Assembly: GCF_004210215.2 (NCBI RefSeq)
Contig: NZ_CP067394.1
Span: 1,054,001-1,118,000 of the forward strand
DNA: 64,000 bases
From: Cryobacterium sp. SO1
Lineage (GTDB): Bacteria > Actinomycetota > Actinomycetes > Actinomycetales > Microbacteriaceae
Reading direction: 5' to 3'
The notes under the pieces are model-generated. The model was not told where the DNA came from. It searched no databases and was given only the letters and a program-made list of their open reading frames with translations. Positions 1 to 10,137 of the stretch are shown here, piece after piece. The stretch's first letter is position 1; each line of letters opens with the position of its first letter. The position numbers were made by a program, and so were the translations under genes.

Positions 1-170
1 CACCGCGCTCCGGCGTTGAGGACCTGGTGCTCGCCGGCGCCGAGACTGCCGACGGCCAGAGCGCCACGGTGACCCTGCGGGCCTGGTGGCGCCCGCCAGT
101 GCTCACCCTGTTCGTGCCGGACGGCCTGCCCGTTGAGGTGACGGTGGTGGCCCGTTCGGTGTTCCACTGA
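1..170 (+). CDS. 3' end of an unidentified protein (start outside window)
   Basis: The frame read from base 3 stays open to TGA at 168-170 and gives about 55 residues, rich in Ala, Val and Pro, with an AWWRPP stretch and the end ARSVFH. Third codon positions are almost all G or C, as in the real genes around it. The alternating hydrophobic pattern suggests beta-strands. No family was recognised from so short a fragment. A secreted or pilus-type (TadE-like) tail is possible but not supported. Confidence 0.6.
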   Translation, partial: PRSGVEDLVLAGAETADGQSATVTLRAWWRPPVLTLFVPDGLPVEVTVVARSVFH

Positions 171-313
171 GCTGTTCCCTCCCGCACACCGAGGCGGTTT
201 CGCGTGTTGTTCACCGCCGGTTTACGCGGTGTCTCTGCCGGCCCGGTTGCCTTGTAGTCGTTGCATTTCGAACCGGAATCAACACCGAGCCACCAAGTCC
301 AGGGGGAAACGCC

Positions 314-2239
314 GTGTTCCGTTCGTCCAAGTCATCCATCCGCCGAACCCGGCGCGGCGCGCTCCTGGCCGCAGCGACCGGCCTCATCGCCGGTGTCAGC
401 ATCCTGGCGCCGCTCGGCGCCTACGCCGCCACCGACGACCACGGTGGGGCAGCTCGCAACGACGGCGACAAGACCGCCGCGGTTCGCGAGTCCATCGTCG
501 ACGGGCCGGCCAAGAACGTCATCCTGTTGATCGGTGACGGCATGGGCGACAGCGAGATCACGGTCGCCCGCAACTACGCCGAGGGCGCCGCGGGCGCGTT
601 CGCCGGGATCGACGCGCTGCCGCTGACCGGCCAATACACGACCTACGCGCTCAACGAGGACGGCACCCCGAACTACGCGTCGGAATCTGCATCGACTGCC
701 AGCGGCTGGTCCACCGGCACCAAGACGAACAACGGCGCACTCTCGGTGGACATCGCCGGCACGCCCCAGTCGACGCTGCTCGAACTGGCCAAGGCCAACG
801 GGTTGCGCACCGGTAACGTGTCGACCGCGGAAATCCAGGACGCCACCCCAGGTGCCCAGGTTGCCCACATCTCGGACCGCGGCTGCTACGGACCGGTGAA
901 GACCACGGCGAACTGCGCCGCCGAGGCTCTCGAGAATGGTGGACTGGGCTCGATCTCCGAGCAACTGCTCACCCTCCGCCCAGACGTGGTGCTGGGCGGC
1001 GGGGCGGCCACCTTCACTGAGAAGGCCGTCGCCGGCGACTGGGCCGGCCAGACCCTGTTCGAGCAGGCCGTCGACCGGGACTACCAGCTGGTGGGCGACG
1101 CGGCAGGTCTTGCCGCCGTCACCACGGCCGACCAGAGCGCCCCGGTGCTCGGACTCTTCACCCCCGGCAACTTCCCCACCCGCTGGATCGGCCCCGAAGC
1201 CACTGTTGGCGGTGCCGACCTCGCCCCGGCCTCCTGCACGGCGAACCCCGAACGCCTGGACACCGGTCTCTCGCTGGCCTCCCTGACCGACAAGGCCATC
1301 GATCTGCTGTCTGCTAACAGCGAGCAGGGCTTCTTCCTACAGGTTGAGGGCGCCAGCATCGACAAGCGCGACCACGCAGCGGATGCCTGCGGCCAGATCG
1401 GCGAGACCATCGACCTCGATGAGGCGGTGCAGTCTGCACTCGCATTCGCCAAGGCCGACGGCAACACCCTCGTCGTGGTGACCGCCGACCACGCCCACAC
1501 CAGCCAGATCGTCGGGTCGACCCCGCCCGGCCTCAGCGTCGCGCTGACGACCGAGGAAGGCTCGCCCATGCTCGTGAGCTACGGCACCGCCGAAGCCGGC
1601 GAATCGCAGCAGCACACCGGTTCCCAGGTACGGATCGCCGGGTACGGCCCCGGTGCCGCGAACGTGCTCGGCCTGACCGACCAGACCGATCTGTTCTTCA
1701 CCTCCTCCAACGCGTTGGCCCTGAACACGAACCTCAGGTCCCTCAGCGCCGCGGCGACCCTCACCCTGGACCAGGCCGCCGTCGCGCCGGGGGCGGCATT
1801 CACCGCCACGATGGCTGGGCTGGCCGCCGACTGGCGCGCCACCAGCGAGATCAGCACCGCAGCCTCGACCGACCCGCTGGGCGTCGCCGACGTCATTGAT
1901 GGTCAAGCCGTGATCACCGGGACCGCGCCGACCGTCCCCGGACAGTACACGGTCACCCTCACCGGCGCCCAGACCGGTGTCTCGGTGTCGGCCGCGCTGA
2001 CCGTCGCCGCGGCAGGCACCACCCCGGCCCCGACGGTTGCTCCGACGGCAGCGCCGGCCGGTGCTGTTCCGGGAACCGGCCCCACCAGCGGTGTGGCAGC
2101 GGGAGTTGCCGCGGCCGTTGGCGGCGTCCTGGCCTCCACCGGAGCGCAGATCGCTCCGCTGGCGGGTATCGCCGCGCTGCTGATGGCTGCGGGCGGAGTG
2201 CTCGTGGTTGTTCGTCGTCGCCGTCACGGTCTCCACTAG
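314..2239 (+). CDS. Secreted alkaline phosphatase with C-terminal LAxTG sorting signal
   Basis: A 641-residue PhoA-family phosphomonoesterase. It starts at GTG with AGGGGG about 8 bases upstream. Residues 1-39 form a signal peptide ([12 protein letters not shown], a hydrophobic core, then AYA). The metal-binding IGDGMGD lies at 73-79 and the nucleophile region [12 protein letters not shown] at 121-132, with Ser125 as the expected phosphoserine. The residue before it is Glu, where E. coli PhoA has Asp. HTSQ and QQHTG regions carry later metal ligands. After about residue 490 there is an Ig-like segment and an Ala/Pro/Thr-rich linker. The end is LASTG at 606-610, a hydrophobic helix and RRRR, the layout of a class E sortase substrate. 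The enzyme should release phosphate from organic esters at the cell wall. No Pho box was identified. Confidence 0.9.
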   Translation: MFRSSKSSIRRTRRGALLAAATGLIAGVSILAPLGAYAATDDHGGAARNDGDKTAAVRESIVDGPAKNVILLIGDGMGDSEITVARNYAEGAAGAFAGIDALPLTGQYTTYALNEDGTPNYASESASTASGWSTGTKTNNGALSVDIAGTPQSTLLELAKANGLRTGNVSTAEIQDATPGAQVAHISDRGCYGPVKTTANCAAEALENGGLGSISEQLLTLRPDVVLGGGAATFTEKAVAGDWAGQTLFEQAVDRDYQLVGDAAGLAAVTTADQSAPVLGLFTPGNFPTRWIGPEATVGGADLAPASCTANPERLDTGLSLASLTDKAIDLLSANSEQGFFLQVEGASIDKRDHAADACGQIGETIDLDEAVQSALAFAKADGNTLVVVTADHAHTSQIVGSTPPGLSVALTTEEGSPMLVSYGTAEAGESQQHTGSQVRIAGYGPGAANVLGLTDQTDLFFTSSNALALNTNLRSLSAAATLTLDQAAVAPGAAFTATMAGLAADWRATSEISTAASTDPLGVADVIDGQAVITGTAPTVPGQYTVTLTGAQTGVSVSAALTVAAAGTTPAPTVAPTAAPAGAVPGTGPTSGVAAGVAAAVGGVLASTGAQIAPLAGIAALLMAAGGVLVVVRRRRHGLH

Positions 2240-2271
2240 CCGAAGCGTTCAGGCTGGCGCCTGACGAACCA

Positions 2272-2303
2272 GCGAAGGCCGCTCCGACAGGAGCGGCCTT
2301 CGC
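2272..2303 (+). terminator. Intrinsic hairpin after the phosphatase gene
   Basis: Perfect 14-bp stem (2272-2285 pairing with 2290-2303, left arm GCGAAGGCCGCTCC) with a GACA loop, 32 bases after the phosphatase stop. There is no T-tract, which is common for high-GC actinobacterial terminators. Confidence 0.7.
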
Positions 2304-2411
2304 CGGTGGGCTACCTACCGGCGCAGCTGACCCGGCACGGCACGGGGCGTGCGGCCGACAGTCGGCCGGTAATGTCGTCGGAGTACCGCATCCGGTCGGC
2401 GAGGGAGAACA

Positions 2412-3296
2412 GTGACAGCCAAGCGTGACCGCCTCACCGGAGCCGGAGCCCAACTGGTCACCGAGGTGACCATCAACTTCGGCTCGTCGCTGGCCGGTCT
2501 GCTCATCCCGATGGTCGGCTCGCCCGTGGTCGTCGCCGTGCGGCAACTGGTGACGGCGGTCACGGTGCTGCCGTTCTACCGGCCCAAGTTCGTCACGTTC
2601 ACCTGGGCCCGACTGTGGCCCGCGCTGATGCTGGGCGTGGTGCTCGCGGTGATGAACCTCACCTTCTACGAGTCGGTCGACCGGCTCGGCCTGGGCGTGG
2701 CCGCGACCATCGAGTTCCTCGGCCCGTTCGCGGTGGCGCTGGCCGCGTCCCGCCGGTTCCTCGACTTCGTCTGCGCGGCCGCTGCCGCAGCCGGGGTGTT
2801 CCTGCTCACCTGGTCGGATGGCACGCTCGACCCGGTCGGCATCGCCCTCGCGCTCACCGCCGCGGCAGCCTGGGCCGGCTATATCCTGCTCACCCGCCGG
2901 GTGGCCACGCAGCTGCCCGGCCTGGAAGGCATCACCATCGCCAGTCTGGTCAGCCTGGTGCTGCTCGTGCCGCTGGCTGTGGTCACGGTGGACTACTCGA
3001 AGTTGAACTGGGGTGTGATCGGCCTTCTCGTGGCGGTGGGCGTGCTGTCGTCGGCGTTCCCGTACACGCTGGACACCTTCATCCTGCGCCGGATCACCCC
3101 GCGGCTCTACGCCATCATCACGAGCTTCGGCCCGGTTGTCGCGGCGGTCTTCGGGGTGCTCGTGCTCGGCGAGAGCCTGTTGCTTCAGCAGCAGATCGCC
3201 ATCCTGGTGGTCTGCGCCGCCGCCGGCGCGGCGATCGCCACCCAGCGCGAACAGCCGGTCTCCGACCTGGAACGCACGGCTCGCGCCATCCCGTAG
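2412..3296 (+). CDS. EamA-family (DMT superfamily) transporter, RhtA-like
   Basis: A 294-residue integral membrane protein with about ten hydrophobic segments and the duplicated 5+5 EamA layout. The second repeat begins near PVGIALALTAAAAWAGYILLTRRV, and the typical GESLLLQQQ turn lies near the last helices. Homologues export amino acids or other small metabolites (RhtA moves threonine and homoserine). The substrate cannot be read from sequence. The start is GTG with GAGGGAGA upstream. It is a single gene that converges on rmuC 40 bases downstream. Confidence 0.85.
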   Translation: MTAKRDRLTGAGAQLVTEVTINFGSSLAGLLIPMVGSPVVVAVRQLVTAVTVLPFYRPKFVTFTWARLWPALMLGVVLAVMNLTFYESVDRLGLGVAATIEFLGPFAVALAASRRFLDFVCAAAAAAGVFLLTWSDGTLDPVGIALALTAAAAWAGYILLTRRVATQLPGLEGITIASLVSLVLLVPLAVVTVDYSKLNWGVIGLLVAVGVLSSAFPYTLDTFILRRITPRLYAIITSFGPVVAAVFGVLVLGESLLLQQQIAILVVCAAAGAAIATQREQPVSDLERTARAIP

Positions 3297-3336
3297 CGCC
3301 GGCCCGACGTGCAACTCGCGTTGCGACGTGGGCGGC

Positions 3337-4662
3337 TCAGTCCCGGGTGGGGATCGCTTCCAGGGCTTCAGTCTCCAGCGCGGCCACGAACTCGTAGGCC
3401 ACCAGCTCGCGCGGGGACTCCTCGATGCCCACCAGCGGGGCCAGCACCTTCGACTCGTCGAGGGCGTTGAGCTTGCGGGCGGTCGGCAGCACCTGACGTT
3501 CCATCGAGCCGACGAACCCGTTGTAGTCCTTCACCGTGCGCTCGATCGCGCGGCCGAGCTTCTCAATGTGGGTGGCGGTGGTGGCCAGCCGGGAGTACAG
3601 CTCACGGCTGAGGTCGAAGAGCACCTGGGCGTCGTGGGTGAGCACATCCTGCTGCCAGCTGAACGCCACGGTCTTCAGCACCGACCACAGGGTGACGGGG
3701 GAGGCCAGCGCCACCCGCTTGCTGAACGCGAACTCCATCAGCGACGGGTCGGCCTCCAGCGCAGAAGACACCAGCGATTCGCTGGGGATGAACGCGATCA
3801 CGAGTTCGGGGGAGGCGTCCAAGCCCTGCCAGTAGGCCTTGCTGCCCAGCGCGGTGACGTGGTCGCGCACCGCCTTGACGTGCGCCTTCATGAACACGGC
3901 GCGCTGGGCGCCATCCGCACCGGTCGCCGTCGCGGGAATCTGGCTGGCCTCGAGGAACGCGGTGAACGGCACCTTGGCGTCCAAGGCGATGTTCTTGCCG
4001 CCGGGCAGGTGCACCACCATGTCGGGTCGGCCGGCGCCGGCATCCGAGTGGATGCTGGACTGCACGTCGAAGTCGACCCGTTCGATGAGACCTGCGGCCT
4101 CGACCACGCTGCGCAGCTGGGTCTCGCCCCAGACGCCGCGGGTGCTGTTGGCACGGAGCGCGGAGGCGAGGGACTCGGCGGTGCTGCGCAGACGCTCCTC
4201 TGACTCGGTGGCCGAGCGCAGCTGCTCGGTGAGCTCACCGTGCTGCAGGCTGCGCTGCTGCTCGAGCTCCGCGACCTTCCGCTGCATGCTGACCAGGCTG
4301 TCTTTCACCGGGGCCAGGGCCTGCAGCACCTGGCTCTCCTGCCTGTCGCGTTCGGTGCGGGCGGCCTGGTCGTCGTGCTGCCGGTCGACGATGTCCCGGT
4401 ACTGGCGCTTCTGGTCGGCGATCTGGTCGCGCAGGCCGTCGGCGGTGGCCTGCATCGAGGCGAGTTCCTCTCGCAGCAGCGACTGCACGGCGGCCTCCCT
4501 GGCGCGGCTCTCGGCGAGCACCACCTGGTGCCGGGCCTCGAGCACGGCCGGGTCGGCACCCGCCGGGCCGGACGACTGGCGGCGTTGCAGGAACACAACG
4601 CTCACGAGAGCGCCGAGCACCGCACCGAGAAGGAGGCCGAGGAAAAGCGCGAGGAGGTCCAT
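3337..4662 (-). CDS. rmuC: DNA recombination protein RmuC
   Basis: A 441-residue protein. An N-terminal membrane helix (LLALFLGLLLGAVLGALVSVVFL) is followed by a long charged coiled coil (about 30-190). Then comes the RmuC nuclease-like core with GVWGETQLRSVVEAAGL, DMVVHLPGGKNIALDAKVPFTAF and the conserved SPVTLWSVLKTVAFSWQQ. RmuC limits inversions at short repeats in E. coli and has a restriction-enzyme-like fold. It lies 82 bases downstream of the exonuclease gene on the same strand, so the two may be co-transcribed. RmuC may matter here because the window is rich in short tandem repeats, but that link is inference. Confidence 0.93.
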   Translation of the reverse strand: MDLLALFLGLLLGAVLGALVSVVFLQRRQSSGPAGADPAVLEARHQVVLAESRAREAAVQSLLREELASMQATADGLRDQIADQKRQYRDIVDRQHDDQAARTERDRQESQVLQALAPVKDSLVSMQRKVAELEQQRSLQHGELTEQLRSATESEERLRSTAESLASALRANSTRGVWGETQLRSVVEAAGLIERVDFDVQSSIHSDAGAGRPDMVVHLPGGKNIALDAKVPFTAFLEASQIPATATGADGAQRAVFMKAHVKAVRDHVTALGSKAYWQGLDASPELVIAFIPSESLVSSALEADPSLMEFAFSKRVALASPVTLWSVLKTVAFSWQQDVLTHDAQVLFDLSRELYSRLATTATHIEKLGRAIERTVKDYNGFVGSMERQVLPTARKLNALDESKVLAPLVGIEESPRELVAYEFVAALETEALEAIPTRD

Positions 4663-4747
4663 GCGGCCAGTCTGACAGCGACCACCGACACGGCCGGCAG
4701 GCCGCGCGCGCGTCGTGCGGGCCGGCCCTCGGAGCCGGCGCTGCCGG

Positions 4748-5365
4748 CTAGTTCAGCGCCATCGGGCCGTGCGCGGCGCGGTGTTCCCGGGTGGCGACCG
4801 GGCCGATGACGCCCATGTTGACGCCGCAGATGCGGGCCAGGTCCTCGATGGTGTCGGCGCCGTGCCGGTCGGCGGCGTGGATCATGATCGCCGCGCAGGC
4901 CTCGGAGTCGGCGAGGGCGTTATGGTGCGAGAAGTCCTCGAAGCCGGCGGCCATCGCCGCGACCGGCAGCCGGTAGGAGTCGAGGTGGTAGGTCTTGCGG
5001 GCCACCTGCAGGCTGCAGACGTAGCGGAAGTCGGGCACCGTCATGCCCGTGATCGCTGACGCGGTCTTGATCACGCCCAGGTCGAAGCCCGCGTTGTGCG
5101 CCACGAGAACGTCACCGTCGGCGAAGGCGACCAGGTGGGGCAGCTGCTGCGACCAGCTGAGGGCCGCCGCCACGTGGTCCGGGCGGATGCCGTGGATCTT
5201 GATGTTCCACTCCTGGAACAGGTCGTGGCCGAGCGGCGGCTTGATGAACCAGCCGATCTTGTCGACGACGACGCCGTCGCGCACCTTCACCAACCCCACC
5301 GAGCAGGCCGAGGCGGCCGAAGAGTTGGCGGTTTCGAAATCGATGGCGGTGAAGTTGACGGGCAC
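4748..5365 (-). CDS. DEDDh-type 3'-5' exonuclease (DnaQ/epsilon-like)
   Basis: A 205-residue protein made almost entirely of an exonuclease domain. ExoI is D9-F-E11 (AIDFETA), ExoII is HNAGFD with D95, and ExoIII is H148-x4-D153 (HHNALADSEA). All four metal-binding acids and the general-base His are present, so it should be active on DNA or RNA 3' ends. There is no polymerase or GIY-YIG domain. Similar stand-alone DnaQ-like exonucleases are common in actinobacteria and act in repair or RNA turnover. Which applies here is not known. Confidence 0.88.
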   Translation of the reverse strand: MPVNFTAIDFETANSSAASACSVGLVKVRDGVVVDKIGWFIKPPLGHDLFQEWNIKIHGIRPDHVAAALSWSQQLPHLVAFADGDVLVAHNAGFDLGVIKTASAITGMTVPDFRYVCSLQVARKTYHLDSYRLPVAAMAAGFEDFSHHNALADSEACAAIMIHAADRHGADTIEDLARICGVNMGVIGPVATREHRAAHGPMALN

Positions 5366-5495
5366 GCCTCATGGTCTCACGCGCCGCCGACATCGCCGTG
5401 CCGGCGGGCATCCGTGGCCCCGCCGGTCGGCCCGGGCGTGCCGCGAAACGATGCGGCAGAACGCCGAACCGGCTGAGCCGGTACCATGGACTCTC

Positions 5496-6569
<1,074 letters not shown>

Positions 6570-6648
6570 CCCTGGGCGATAACAGGATTTAACCACAAGC
6601 CTTTCATCGGACCTTTTGCTCCGGCGCTATGCTGAATAAGGTTGCCTT

Positions 6649-7122
6649 ATGACGTTTGTGGTGGAGTATCGAGAAGCTCGTCGCCACGAAGACGACGCCC
6701 GTTTGCGTCGCGTCATCGCTCTTCGGGCGATGCTAGCCACGGGCCTGAGCCAGCAGCAGGTTGGGGACGCTTTGGGAATCTCGCAGCCTGCGGTCAGCCA
6801 GCAACTCCGAAACTCACCAGATCTGGAAGCCGTCAGTCCTGCGGATTTGCTTGCGGCGGCTGCACCTGTACTCAAGACTCTGGCAGAACAGAATGGCTAT
6901 CAGCGTCTGGCTGTATTCGGCTCCGTTGCGCGAGGCGAGTCACGCCATGACTCCGATATCGATCTTCTTGTGGACGCGGGGCCAGGTGCGTCGTCATTCG
7001 AGTTTGTTCGTTTCAAGCTTCTGATTGAGCGGGTCCTTGGCCGAGAAATCGACCTCATTTCGTACGGCGGGCTGACGCCAGGAATCGACGAAGACATTCG
7101 ACGCGACGCGGTGCTGCTGTGA
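6649..7122 (+). CDS. mntA: MntA-type nucleotidyltransferase antitoxin with N-terminal HTH
   Basis: 157 residues. Residues about 28-55 form a helix-turn-helix (TGLSQQQVGDALGISQPAVSQQL). Residues 80-157 are a minimal nucleotidyltransferase with the diagnostic GS-x10-DxD motif (G91-S92 to D103-x-D105) and a third acid, D135, in REIDLISY. Known MntA enzymes neutralise HepT by adding AMP units to its active-site tyrosine. Most MntA proteins lack an HTH, so here the antitoxin may also repress the operon directly. The DNA just upstream is AT-richer than the neighbours, with a TATGCT -10-like hexamer near 6630. The stop overlaps the hepT start by one base (TGATG). Confidence 0.88.
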   Translation: MTFVVEYREARRHEDDARLRRVIALRAMLATGLSQQQVGDALGISQPAVSQQLRNSPDLEAVSPADLLAAAAPVLKTLAEQNGYQRLAVFGSVARGESRHDSDIDLLVDAGPGASSFEFVRFKLLIERVLGREIDLISYGGLTPGIDEDIRRDAVLL

Positions 7123-7478
7123 TGAATCGTAAAGGCGCGAAAGAAATCCTCCACATCGCGGGCTGGCTTGCCCGGTCTGCTGAGATCGTCGAGCGTGGCA
7201 GGGACGCGTATCTCGCTGACGACCTGCTTCAAGAGGCCGGTGATTCGCTGATGATGAAGCTCGGTGAAGGTGCGAATCGAATGTCTCGGCTTGGCGTGAA
7301 CCCGCCGGAAGGTGTCGATTGGGCCGTCGCCGTCGCTAACCGAAACTTCATCATCCATCAGTACGACCAGATCAATCGTGAGCTCACGTGGGTGACACTG
7401 TCCGTTGATCTGCCCGTGTGGCACAGGGCGCTTGCGCCGCTGCTCGACCAAGCCCGCACCATCCTAAACGCTGGCTAA
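7122..7478 (+). CDS. hepT: HepT-like HEPN ribonuclease toxin (DUF86)
   Basis: 118 residues from ATG 7122 (a GTG one codon earlier is also possible). It is an all-alpha HEPN/DUF86 protein with the signature R-x4-H-x-Y as R74-NFII-H79-Q-Y81. In characterised HepT toxins R and H cut RNA and Y is the residue modified by MntA. The one-base overlap with mntA indicates translational coupling and one operon. The module is expected to act as a toxin-antitoxin or abortive-infection type defence. The target RNA is unknown. Confidence 0.88.
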   Translation: MNRKGAKEILHIAGWLARSAEIVERGRDAYLADDLLQEAGDSLMMKLGEGANRMSRLGVNPPEGVDWAVAVANRNFIIHQYDQINRELTWVTLSVDLPVWHRALAPLLDQARTILNAG

Positions 7479-7664
7479 TTGCGCCATCCGTCGCCCAAAG
7501 TAGGGCGATACCACTGCCCATGATGTTTATCGGTGACCGAATTCGGTGGAGTTCCGCTTCAACGTTTCTCTCTAACCGCACCACTGGCAGTCTGCGTCCG
7601 AGTCGTCGCGGCCAGGCTCGTGCACTTCTGAACCGATGTCTGTGGTTCGTGGCACGGTCTCCAC

Positions 7665-8093
7665 ATGGAACACACATCCGTCACCGAACGGGCTGAGCGG
7701 ATCCTTCACGATGCCGCCTCTACGCTCATGACTCTCTCAGACGGCGAATGTCTTGTCTGCTTTGTGGCTCGCCAACTCGACGAGTTCGGGTGCAATGGCA
7801 CCCATCGATTCGCATCGCTCTATCGAGATCACGTCGCCCCTCGCGCCACCGCACTGATCGCGCGGCTCTCCACGATGGGCGCGTGTTGTTGCGACTGCGA
7901 AATGTTCATGAATGCCTATGAGCCCGCCTCGCAGCTGTGGACGCGGGCGCATGAATCCGTCGACTCGGACGATTTTGATGAGTGGGCTTACGCTACGCCA
8001 CCCCGCACTATGCCCCCGTGCGAAACAACGCGACGGGGCTCGACTAAACCGTGTGCGAACTGGCAACGCGTTTCACGCTCGCGGAACCGGTGA
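7665..8093 (+). CDS. DUF2695-like small protein
   Basis: 142 residues from ATG 7665. The centre reads ECLVCFVARQLDEFGCNGTHRF, then ALIARLSTMGACCCDCEMFMNAYE, which resembles the DUF2695 pattern (a C-x-x-T/H-F segment and a G-x-C-DCE-x-x-N box). The tail CETTRRGSTKPCANW is a form seen at the C-terminus of similar actinobacterial proteins, so the gene looks intact. Function is unknown. It is a lone cytoplasmic protein behind the toxin-antitoxin unit, and its base composition is lower in GC than the core genes. Its place beside DUF1877 suggests an immunity-type cargo gene (inference). Confidence 0.65.
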   Translation: MEHTSVTERAERILHDAASTLMTLSDGECLVCFVARQLDEFGCNGTHRFASLYRDHVAPRATALIARLSTMGACCCDCEMFMNAYEPASQLWTRAHESVDSDDFDEWAYATPPRTMPPCETTRRGSTKPCANWQRVSRSRNR

Positions 8094-8264
8094 TTCGACT
8101 TCGGAATACCGTGGAGGTCAGTGTCCGAAGTGTCTATGTCGCAATGGGCAATGCAGGGCGACGTCGCGCCTCGTTGACTATCCACTCCGCGGGATACTGA
8201 AGGGTTTTCCACAGATTTTCAGTTCGGCCCGGTGGAGACGTTGCGCACTCGGCAGGATCGACAC

Positions 8265-8756
8265 ATGGGAATCAGATACTACGCATACGCATTCGACGCA
8301 GACATGACCGCACTCGCGCTGGCCGATCCGCTTAGTGTCATCAGCGATGACCCGCTGGCTGACGCCTGGGGCATGCCTCACGGTGCTCAGGTGGCCGTCA
8401 CGAGCTTCGTGCAGTCGGTGCCAAAGACGGACATGTTGTACCTGGACAAGGCATGGTCATCGATGCAAGCGCTGACTGCTCCGAGTAGGCCAAGTGAGAC
8501 GCCCCGACCCGCTTACCGGATGTTCGAGGGGCAGGTCACCATGAACGGATATGGATGGCTTCCCTGGACGCGAGCGATTGTGCCTGAGGAGGCCGTGGAG
8601 ATTGCCGAAGATCTCCTTGAATTGCAGCACAGTCTGAGCGACGACATTGCGACGGACCAGGACGCGCGTTACGTTCTCGACTTCCTGCAACGCGCTGTGG
8701 AGTTCCTGACACAGGTGGCGGCGTCGAATCGCGGGTTCGTGTACATGATCGGTTAG
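8265..8756 (+). CDS. DUF1877 (YfbM-like) family protein
   Basis: 163 residues from ATG 8265 (MGIRYYAYAFDADMTALALADP), the conserved N-terminus of the family. An in-frame start 33 bases earlier would add residues unlike the family. Conserved blocks include MLYLDKAWSSMQ, RPAYRMFEGQVTM and the acidic WTRAIVPEEAVEIAEDL helix. E. coli YfbM has this fold, and its role is unknown. DUF1877 proteins often occur singly in gene arrays with polymorphic-toxin immunity families. That context fits here but does not prove a function. Confidence 0.8.
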   Translation: MGIRYYAYAFDADMTALALADPLSVISDDPLADAWGMPHGAQVAVTSFVQSVPKTDMLYLDKAWSSMQALTAPSRPSETPRPAYRMFEGQVTMNGYGWLPWTRAIVPEEAVEIAEDLLELQHSLSDDIATDQDARYVLDFLQRAVEFLTQVAASNRGFVYMIG

Positions 8757-8862
8757 CGACTCGGCTGACTGCTCTGCTGCACAATCCTGGCAGTCCCAGT
8801 CGCCCCTGAATTGGGGATGACCCGGGGGTCTTTGGGCGCCGGGACGTCACTAGGCTCTGGAC

Positions 8863-9279
8863 ATGTCCAGCCACGCGGATGATCCGAACGAACTCCACGC
8901 CCTCGCGGCGGCCGCCATGGACCACGCATTCCGGTCCATCCAACCGCGTGGTCCACTGATGCCCTTCGCCCTCACGGAGGGCTCATCCGGTAGACGGCTG
9001 GTTCGAGCCGTAGCTGATCGGATCGAAGAGATGCTGGCGGCCACGCGCTGGCTTGTCCAAGAAAGTCCGGAATCGGCTCGAGCCGTCGTGGCTTGGGACG
9101 GTTTCAGTAACCACACCGGGCGACGGATGGACGCCATCTTCGTGGAGGCGTACGAAAGTGGTGCGACGGGAGGGATACTCATCGTGCAACCATACGAATC
9201 CCGGGGGATGCTGAAGAAGCGCAACGAACCCGTGGGCGAGCCTGGCGTCCTTGAGCGAGGCCGGCCGCCATTGTTCTGA
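8863..9279 (+). CDS. Conserved actinobacterial protein of unknown function
   Basis: 138 residues from ATG 8863. Features are RGPLMPFALTE, a central helix RRLVRAVADRIEEMLAATRWLV, RAVVAWDGF, then RRMDAIFVEAYESG followed by ILIVQPY and the end VGEPGVLERGRPPLF. There are no cysteines, signal peptide or membrane segment. The pattern resembles a small alpha/beta protein found singly in other actinobacteria, but no named family could be assigned. It has the same orientation as its island neighbours, with 106 bases to the DUF1877 gene. Confidence 0.6.
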   Translation: MSSHADDPNELHALAAAAMDHAFRSIQPRGPLMPFALTEGSSGRRLVRAVADRIEEMLAATRWLVQESPESARAVVAWDGFSNHTGRRMDAIFVEAYESGATGGILIVQPYESRGMLKKRNEPVGEPGVLERGRPPLF

Positions 9280-9377
9280 TTGCGGGGCAGGTGGCCCTTG
9301 TGTAAGTCGGCTCCGGCACCTCCCGGGAGTTCTCGGTCGACGAGGTGCCGGCTCCGAAATGCGCTACCGTGAACGCT

Positions 9378-9497
9378 GTGGACCGCATCGACACGGATGA
9401 CGTTTCGACACTCGTGACCCTGCTGCAGGCCGACGTTCCCTCGCCCGAACGGGCAGAGGCGGCAATGGCGATCCTGGAGGATCGTCGGCGTCGCTGA
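9378..9497 (+). CDS. Possible 39-residue acidic small protein
   Basis: GTG 9378 (or in-frame GTG 9369) to TGA 9495-9497 encodes an acidic first half (DRIDTDDVSTLVTLLQADVPS), a helix (PERAEAAMAILED) and an RRRR end. Codon choice is GC3-rich and balanced, unlike a chance frame, but the ribosome binding site is weak. It sits in the 297-base gap between two island genes. No family was recognised. Confidence 0.35.
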   Translation: MDRIDTDDVSTLVTLLQADVPSPERAEAAMAILEDRRRR

Positions 9498-9576
9498 GTA
9501 CCTCAAGCATGCCGTCGGCGCCAGCTCGTGGCTATCATGAAGAGCTTCAACAATCACATGGTGACGGCAGTCATGC

Positions 9577-10137
9577 ATGTCTCAGGTGCGCTGGATCCGG
9601 CTAGGGGGGACACAACGTATCGACTCGACAATCGGATCCATAGTGGACTACGCAGCACGGCAACAACGCGCGCAACAACTGGTGCAGGAGATCGACCTCC
9701 CACGCCCCGCGAACTCGGAAATCCTGCACCACCATATGGAGCAGCTCCGCAAGAAAAAGATCGTCATCGTGCAGGCGCCACAGGGAATGATTGATAGCGG
9801 AATCTGCGCGCTCTGGCTTGAGGTGGCCGGTGAAGAATTCGAGCGGATCTACTACGCGCCAACAGACTCCGCCGTCCACCGGCAGCAGTTCGTGAATCAT
9901 GAGTTCGGACACATGATCCTCAACCACAAGAAGATGATCATGCCGGCCGACAGGGTCGCACTTCTCGCACCCCTCGTCCCGATGTACGCCATCGTCTCGG
10001 CGCTCTCCAGAAGCAGCTTCACCGATGACGAAGAGGCAATGGCGGAGGCTATCGGGGACGAGCTAGCGATGATCTTTCGGAAGGACGCATCCACAAGCAG
10101 GCGCGGAGCCGAGACCGGATTCGGGCAGATTCTCTGA
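9577..10137 (+). CDS. ImmA/IrrE-like zinc metallopeptidase
   Basis: 186 residues from ATG 9577. A GTG near 9642 would remove the atypical first 22 residues and is an alternative start. The zinc motif HEFGH lies at 108-112 within FVNHEFGHMILNH, and a downstream acidic segment (DDEEAMAEAIGDELAM) supplies the third ligand as in ImmA. Before it stands DSGICALWLEV. ImmA of ICEBs1 cleaves its partner repressor ImmR, and IrrE/DdrO of Deinococcus works the same way. The XRE gene two places downstream is the obvious candidate substrate. The stop overlaps the next start by one base (TGATG). Confidence 0.82.
   Translation: MSQVRWIRLGGTQRIDSTIGSIVDYAARQQRAQQLVQEIDLPRPANSEILHHHMEQLRKKKIVIVQAPQGMIDSGICALWLEVAGEEFERIYYAPTDSAVHRQQFVNHEFGHMILNHKKMIMPADRVALLAPLVPMYAIVSALSRSSFTDDEEAMAEAIGDELAMIFRKDASTSRRGAETGFGQIL

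Noticed and set aside
1959..3314. 451-codon antisense frame covering the end of the phosphatase gene and EamA
   Set aside because: Composition is Arg/Gly/Asp/His-rich with no hydrophobic core. It runs through a perfect terminator hairpin.
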